Shown here: in pieces, positions 16,600 through 20,830 of the stretch
Layout: each line of letters begins with the position of its first letter
How positions within the stretch are numbered: the stretch's first letter is position 1
From: Larix sibirica
Taxonomy: Eukaryota; Streptophyta; Pinopsida; Pinales; Pinaceae
Reading direction: 5' to 3'
Assembly (NCBI GenBank): GCA_004151065.3
Contig: NWUY0300017333.1
Coordinates: 1 to 20,830, forward strand
DNA: 20,830 nt
Made by a program: the position numbers and the translations under genes
The notes under the pieces: model-generated
What the model was told of the DNA's origin: nothing
The model's database searches: none
Seen by the model: the letters and a program-made list of their open reading frames with translations, nothing else

Positions 16600-17883
16600 G
16601 GAATTTAGTGACATTCTGCTTCCCAGCCCAAATAAAATGAAAAATCTTGCTTTTGATGGAATTAATAATAGTATTCGCGACCTTCAGAAGGTTGAACCAG
16701 TAAACAAGAATACCTAAGAGTACACATTGAGCCAGTACCAACCTCCCTCCAATAGATAACCATTGAAAGGTCTAATTATTAATTCTTCTGTTAATCTTTC
16801 TGAGCAACCAAGACCAATATGAAACTCTGTAATTACTTGGTTTAATATAATAACCAAGATACTTGAAGCCATATTCAACAAGAAACATGTTGTAAGGCAA
16901 GAAATGATTTATCTTCTCACAAAGGTCTGCCACGACACAATTAAAAAGGAAATTAGATTTTTGACAGCTAATAGCCATACCTGTTGCTTTGCAAAAAACA
17001 TCCAATATAAATTTGTACTGCTGCCATTCAGAAACATAGCCTATTTCAAAGATAAGTACATAATCCATAAAGAGAACTTGAGTTATAGCGAGAGATCTGG
17101 AGATTTTGACATCCTTTGTTTTGTTTTTTCCTTTAGCTTCTTCAATAAGTCTACTCAAGCCCTCAATGACAAGGATAAAAAAAAGGGGGGCGATAAAGGG
17201 CAGTCTTGGTGTAACCCCTTGCTACTGGAGAAGAAATCAGATGGCGATCCATTAATCAGAATAACAAAGTTTGAAGTAGAAATACAAGCCATAATCCAAT
17301 TTGTTACTTCCATAGGGATTCAAATCTGAATGAAAACCAATCTCAAAAAGGACCAATCAACTATATCATAAGCCTCTAAAAGATCCATTTTTAGAATAAA
17401 GGCTTGCAAATTCTTAGACTTGATAGAATGTAAAGCTTCATGTGCTACTCCCACCACATCAAGGATTTGATGATTAAAGAGGAATCCAAACTGCTCTTTA
17501 GAAATAAACTTCGCCAACACTAGTTTTAAACTATTTAGAATCATTTTGGTAATAATTTTGTAGAGCGGGTTACACAAAGAGATAGGGTGATACTCACAAA
17601 AGTATTCTACTTTATCTTTTTTTTTGGAACAAAGTAATAAAAGTAAAATTTAACTTTGATGGAATATAAGCACTTACTCTAGATTCCTCAACTGCTTATA
17701 AATTTTTTGACCAAAAATATCAAAGAAAAGGAGGAAAAACTCCACGATCCAATCGTCCGGAGCTAGGCTTTTTTCTTTCACAAAACCTTTAAGAACATCC
17801 TTTATTTCCTCCATCGAAACAGCTTCACCAATCTTCATACCATCTTCCTCAGTAAAATAACTTTGGATACAGTGTAACCACAT
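16600..17883 (-). pseudogene. LINE-C reverse transcriptase, broken
   Basis: It begins EDGMKIGEAVSMEEIKDVL, then KSLAPDDWIVEFF (usual KSPGPDGWT). A frame change near 17695 leads to AVEESRVSAYIPS, and another in a run of nine T (plus strand, 17617-17625) to EYHPISLCNPLYKI and EQFGFLFNHQILD. Motif A is intact, LKMDLLEAYDIVDW (D at 17383-17385). A TGA lies near 17320. Motif B is GLHQDCPLSP, with D for the usual G. A shift at the A8G6 run (plus strand, 17177-17190) gives VIEGLSRLIEEAK, and motif C is FMDY (17060-17068), so the second catalytic D is Y. FCKATGM, KYLGYYIKPSNY and WLSIGGRLVLAQCVL follow. Stops include one near 16778. Confidence 0.88.
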
Positions 17884-17887
17884 TCAA

Positions 17888-17902
17888 AAAGATATAAAAT
17901 AA
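17888..17902 (+). repeat. Right target-site duplication of LINE-C
   Basis: An exact copy of AAAGATATAAAATAA at 14780-14794, lying just outside the truncated 5' end of LINE-C. Confidence 0.7.
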
Positions 17903-18351
17903 TATTAATGATCGATACTTAATTTTTAATTTATAATCTTACATTAACATAATGAGTTAGAAAAATTTACAAATTTATGCCAATTCCTTTTTAACATTCT
18001 CATATTTAATTTTTGCATAACAATCTTGGAGTTCAAGGTAGAGATGCGTTACATATGTACATCCAGAATACTAATAAAATAGCACTATGAAAGAAGCTTT
18101 TGTGTTGAATCTTTTCTCCGAAATAACAATGATTGGACTATCTTAATTAATGTTTGAAGTTTTGGGGAATTAATGTTTTCAATCCATGAAAATTTCAATT
18201 TGATGTTTATTTTATAAAATCAAATTTTAATTAAAAAAACTATTTAATTATCCTTTTTAATATATATATTTATATATATTAATCAATAAAAATGATAAAA
18301 TAATGCATGAATCAAATTACTATCGTATATTGGCAAAAGGAGTTCATCATC
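17903..18351. other. AT-rich spacer, no gene recognised
   Basis: Strongly AT-rich with TA-rich runs near 18261-18280. No recognisable gene or element. Confidence 0.5.
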
Positions 18352-18365
18352 AATTAAGAATGTGT
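18352..18365 (+). repeat. Left target-site duplication of GC-rich retrocopy
   Basis: AATTAAGAATGTGT is repeated exactly at 19712-19725. Here it is followed after two bases by a T10 run, the complement of the poly(A) tail. Confidence 0.82.
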
Positions 18366-18367
18366 TA

Positions 18368-18377
18368 TTTTTTTTTT
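18368..18377 (-). other. Poly(A) tail of the retrocopy
   Basis: Ten T on the plus strand are an A10 tail on the minus strand, between the 3' UTR-like segment ending ATCTAGCTTAT and the target duplication. Confidence 0.8.
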
Positions 18378-18714
18378 ATAAGCTAGATGCAGGTCCTTAT
18401 ATTATCATATCAAAAATATACAGAGTTTCAGTAAACATAGGCCCTCTCTTAAAAGAGAAAACAAACCTCAAAAATAAGGGATATGTCTTTTAAAACAATA
18501 ATCCTTACAACCGTAGTCATAACTATCTATGCTGTAAAACGAAATAACTGTAACCGAAGTAAAGAGCATGGTAAATGAGAACCAAAAAAAGCCACAAAAA
18601 CAGGCATGACTTAGCTACTGGTGTAATCCTTCTGCTCGGGTTGAGTGGTGGGGTCTTTAGCCAGAGTGATCCCGAAACGACGGGAGAATTGCTGTTGATT
18701 GTACAGGAGCTACT

Positions 18715-19692
18715 TCACATGTCTTGCATCTCGTCAAGTTGCATCAGGATTTCCACCTGAGCTTCATTCCTGTCAGTAAGGGCCTTCCCTAGAACCTGCT
18801 TGTGAGTCCAATGGAGGTCCATGGTTTTCTGATAGAGTGTGGCCCTGCCCCTGGTGTTTCCAGGGTCCGAGGTGAGGGCCTCGAATTCCTCTCTTATTTC
18901 CTCGTCCTTCAAGCAACGCCGAGAAACCCTTGCATCATCCTCAACGTCGGTGATTTCTGCCTGAGCTTGAATCGGGATAGTAGAGTGGTAATTGTACGCC
19001 TTTTCCACCACACCCCACATGAGCCGAATGGGCAGCATAACGGCGAACGGACAGAGACCGGGAGTGCAGCAAAGGAGCTGGAGGACGAAGCTGTGCAGGT
19101 CCAGGTGCCCAGGAATAGTCGAAACCGAGGCGAGAGACCAGAGAAGCCGAGGATATGGGAGCAGGAGAGGCTAAGCGTCAGGAAAATAAGAGCTAAAAGC
19201 CTGAGGATTTACAAACTGCCAACTAGAAATAGGGAAGTAAACCGTAATGAGAAAGAAGACCCTTCCCCCAAACTGGAAAGTAGAGCCTTTACGCAGTAAT
19301 GCAAGCAACCGAGCGTCAGTGGGTCTAAGAAAGTTCAAGACGGAGAGATTATCAAGCTGAGAGCCATTAATGTTCATAATAACCAAAGGACGGCTCCATT
19401 CATTCTTTGGCGTGGGGGTCATCATGGATAACACCCAAATCATATACGCAGCAGAGGACCGGACCTTGCGCACGCGAGAGAGGTCATGTAACTGGAGCGA
19501 AGAGGGGCTTCGGATAATGGAAGCATGGAAAGAATTAAACGTTTGCATGGGTGGGTACGTGGATGACAGAGGGCCCATAAGTGGTGCTAGTGGGCGGTTG
19601 GGTGGGCACGTGCGTAGCTAAGCTTGCCATGCAGCTGGAGGCAAGACAGGTGTCGTGGTTGGAAGCATTGACAGTGGACGTGGCATTGCCAT
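18715..19692 (-). pseudogene. Candidate retropseudogene coding sequence, two stops
   Basis: A single minus frame spans 326 codons from an ATG at 19690-19692, 19 bases from the retrocopy 5' edge, to a TGA at 18715-18717. It is broken by only two TAG codons, at 19618-19620 (after 24 codons) and 19171-19173. An alternative start is the ATG at 19576-19578. The last 90 residues look most protein-like: AEITDVEDDARVSRRCLKDE, EIREEFEALTSDPGNTRGRA, then YQKTMDLHWTHKQVLGKALT and EAQVEILMQLDEMQDM, an acidic, probably helical segment. The middle part is proline- and leucine-rich and may be in the wrong frame. Another minus frame there gives a basic stretch SRSLSVRRYAAHSA resembling an organelle transit peptide. 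I do not recognise the protein. GC-rich DNA has fewer stops by chance, so coding status needs homologues. Confidence 0.45.
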
Positions 19693-19711
19693 GATGCACC
19701 CGCTGTGGGGG

Positions 19712-19725
19712 AATTAAGAATGTGT
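19712..19725 (+). repeat. Right target-site duplication of GC-rich retrocopy
   Basis: An exact copy of AATTAAGAATGTGT at 18352-18365, placed directly at the point where composition changes from GC-rich to AT-rich. Confidence 0.82.
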
Positions 19726-19895
19726 CAGTTACCAAGAACAATATTTCATATAAAGAAGAGATACATATATATCTTCTTCTAGTGATGTGATTAGAGTGTA
19801 TTATATAATATTTTTTTGCAGAAACTTCTTAATCCACAAATAAGGGGTCTTATACACCAATTTAGTGTTTGGCTTAGCCATGACCTTAAAAATAG

Positions 19896-19930
<35 letters not shown>
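19896..19930. repeat. (ATT)n microsatellite
   Basis: About 35 bases of uninterrupted ATT repeat, nearly 12 units, ending in a degenerate GATTATTT. Confidence 0.95.
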
Positions 19931-20002
19931 GATTATTTAATATTAGAATCAACAACTAGGTTTGGGATGGTACTCACATGACACAGGGTCCAGGGATCCA
20001 AN

Positions 20003-20030
<28 letters not shown>
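20003..20030. repeat. (GA)14 microsatellite next to an N
   Basis: Twenty-eight bases of GA repeat directly follow an ambiguous base at 20002, so the true repeat length is uncertain. Confidence 0.95.
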
Positions 20031-20035
<5 letters not shown>

Positions 20036-20290
20036 TGTAAAAAGTGTATTATATAGTTTATAGTTTTAATAAAATGTTATGGTATAAGGATATGATTAAT
20101 GAATACTAATATTTATAGTTAGTTAGTTTAGTGGTTTTAAGGAAAATTGTAGGTTTTAATATTTAGATTTAAATCATTTTTCCATTAATAGTATGTTGAA
20201 CCATATTTAGAATGAAAGAAAATGTCCAACAAGTTTCTTATTTAAAAAAAAAACATGAATAACAAGTAAACACTACATAAATTTGACCAA

Positions 20291-20418
20291 CATGGATGAT
20301 AACTCATAAAAAAAAATTGTAAGTTAAAAAAAAAGTACAAAAGAAGAGTTCTCATGGATGATAACTCATAAAAAAAATTTGTAAGTTAAAAAAAAGTATA
20401 AAAGAAGAGTTCTCATGG
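20291..20418. repeat. 62-bp tandem duplication
   Basis: The units 20291-20352 (62 bp) and 20353-20413 (61 bp) begin CATGGATGATAACTCATAAA and end AAAAGAAGAGTTCT. They differ mainly in A-run lengths. A partial third copy (CATGG) starts at 20414. Confidence 0.88.
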
Positions 20419-20830
20419 TTTCCTGCCAAAAAGGAAACCGGGCAAACTCATGAAGAGACTCATATGGCAGTCTATATATCAGTTTTAAACATTATGATAG
20501 TTCTAAAGAAATACTGATGTAATATCCTTGATCTAAGATTAAATAATATTATCTCAAATATAACTTTAAAAATCAGAAANTCACCATCCTTAAGGTTGAG
20601 TGTAGGTCACCCAAGATCACCTGTTGTGACAAGATGGGAGGACTTTTTAGCAGATATGAGAGCTTGTGCCAACACCACTCTCCATAACAAAGTTGAAGAG
20701 CCGTTTATTTCATCTCTCCCAATCCCATTTGCATTTGTCCAATCCTAATTTCAAAACCTAAAACATTTAGAATGCTCAGCCAGCAAAACCCAGGACATAT
20801 CAATAATATTAAACACCCATAGATATGTAC
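20419..20830. other. Anonymous right end of window
   Basis: No gene is recognised. A small inverted repeat, GGTTTCC / GGAAACC with a 9-nt spacer, lies at 20417-20439. There is an ambiguous base at 20580. The last 250 bases are slightly less AT-rich and could be the edge of another feature continuing outside the window. Confidence 0.4.

Larger units (their letters stand above)
14795..17887 (-). mobile_element. LINE-C: 5'-truncated L1-type non-LTR retrotransposon
   Basis: About 3.1 kb on the minus strand. In reading order it has the RT N-terminal region, RT palm, connection region, zf-RVT zinc finger, RNase H and a 3' UTR of about 200 bp. A 15-bp duplication frames it. The 5' end is cut in the segment just before the KSPGPDG-type RT motif, leaving more RT than LINE-A. 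Several frameshifts, three of them in or beside homopolymers, and many stops kill it. The tail is unusual: the last 26 bases on its own strand are T-rich rather than poly(A). Its RNase H keeps all four acidic residues. Confidence 0.88.
18366..19711 (-). mobile_element. Poly(A)-tailed retroposed copy, GC-rich, source unidentified
   Basis: About 1.35 kb on the minus strand with all the marks of target-primed retroposition: an exact 14-bp target duplication on both sides, an A10 tail (plus-strand T10 at 18368-18377), and an upstream AATATAAG that may be a weak polyadenylation signal. The upper 1.1 kb is clearly richer in G and C than its AT-rich flanks, with a sharp edge at 19711. A long reading frame followed by a 3' UTR-like stretch of about 340 bp and a poly(A) tail suggests a processed copy of a cellular mRNA. 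A LINE or SINE of unknown family is the alternative, but I see no RT or RNase H motif. It lies in the same orientation as LINE-B and LINE-C. Confidence 0.75.
19726..20290. other. AT-rich spacer with microsatellites
   Basis: No gene is seen. It contains an ATT trinucleotide run (19896-19930) and a GA run (20003-20030), listed separately, in otherwise AT-rich DNA. Confidence 0.5.

Noticed and set aside
16904-17329. 141-codon plus-strand open frame
   Set aside because: It is the antisense of LINE-C reverse transcriptase, whose RT motifs are clear on the minus strand.
18802-19299. 165-codon plus-strand open frame across the GC-rich retrocopy
   Set aside because: It runs antisense to a retrocopy whose poly(A) tail fixes its direction as minus. 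The translation shows no domain, so it is probably open because of base composition.
20417-20439. Small GGTTTCC/GGAAACC hairpin as a terminator
   Set aside because: Bacterial-type terminators do not apply here, and 7-bp arms are common by chance.
1-20830. tRNA, rRNA or organelle-derived gene
   Set aside because: No cloverleaf with conserved TTC-loop, no rRNA core sequences and no organelle genes were recognised by eye. A covariance-model scan would be decisive.

Overview
This is an AT-rich, repeat-dense stretch of nuclear DNA from a land plant. The best evidence for a plant is the L1-type non-LTR retrotransposons, whose ORF2 ends in a zf-RVT zinc finger followed by a C-terminal RNase H. Copia-type LTR features, G-box motifs and the microsatellite content agree with this. 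A large-genome seed plant, perhaps a gymnosperm, is plausible but not proven. I found no intact host gene, rRNA, tRNA or CRISPR array. Nearly everything that can be recognised is a decayed mobile element or a local duplication.

Layout. Positions 1-3250 are mostly anonymous sequence, with degenerate repeats (108-447) and a somewhat GC-richer block carrying a broken minus-strand reading frame (about 1860-2324). Positions 3319-3550 hold one copy of a short module whose second, better preserved copy lies at 14094-14365 and looks like a promoter, with two CACGTG boxes and a TATA box. Positions 3756-5098 are a Copia-like solo or terminal LTR. Its 5' edge carries two extra 80-bp units, and its body contains 23-bp and 59-bp tandem arrays. 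Positions 5282-5470 resemble the tail of an RNase H domain. Positions 5928-6090 form a long bulge-free foldback (73-bp arms, 17-nt loop), the most striking RNA-level candidate here. Positions 7703-8701 are a cluster of five separate tandem duplications.

From 8972 to 19725 there is a run of retroposed insertions. LINE-A (plus strand, 8985-11780) has a poly(A) tail and a 13-bp target-site duplication (TSD). LINE-B (minus, about 12032-13567) is 5'-truncated and contains only the zinc finger and RNase H part. LINE-C (minus, 14795-17887) has a 15-bp TSD. A GC-rich poly(A)-tailed retrocopy (minus, 18366-19711) has a 14-bp TSD and holds an unidentified reading frame with two stops. All of the LINEs are dead: stops, frameshifts and altered reverse-transcriptase catalytic residues are visible. 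The rest, to 20830, is AT-rich DNA with ATT and GA microsatellites and a 62-bp tandem repeat.

No genes cooperate as a pathway here. The window mainly records retrotransposition and serial local duplication. The items most worth following up are the foldback, the paired promoter-like modules, and the identity of the GC-rich retrocopy.
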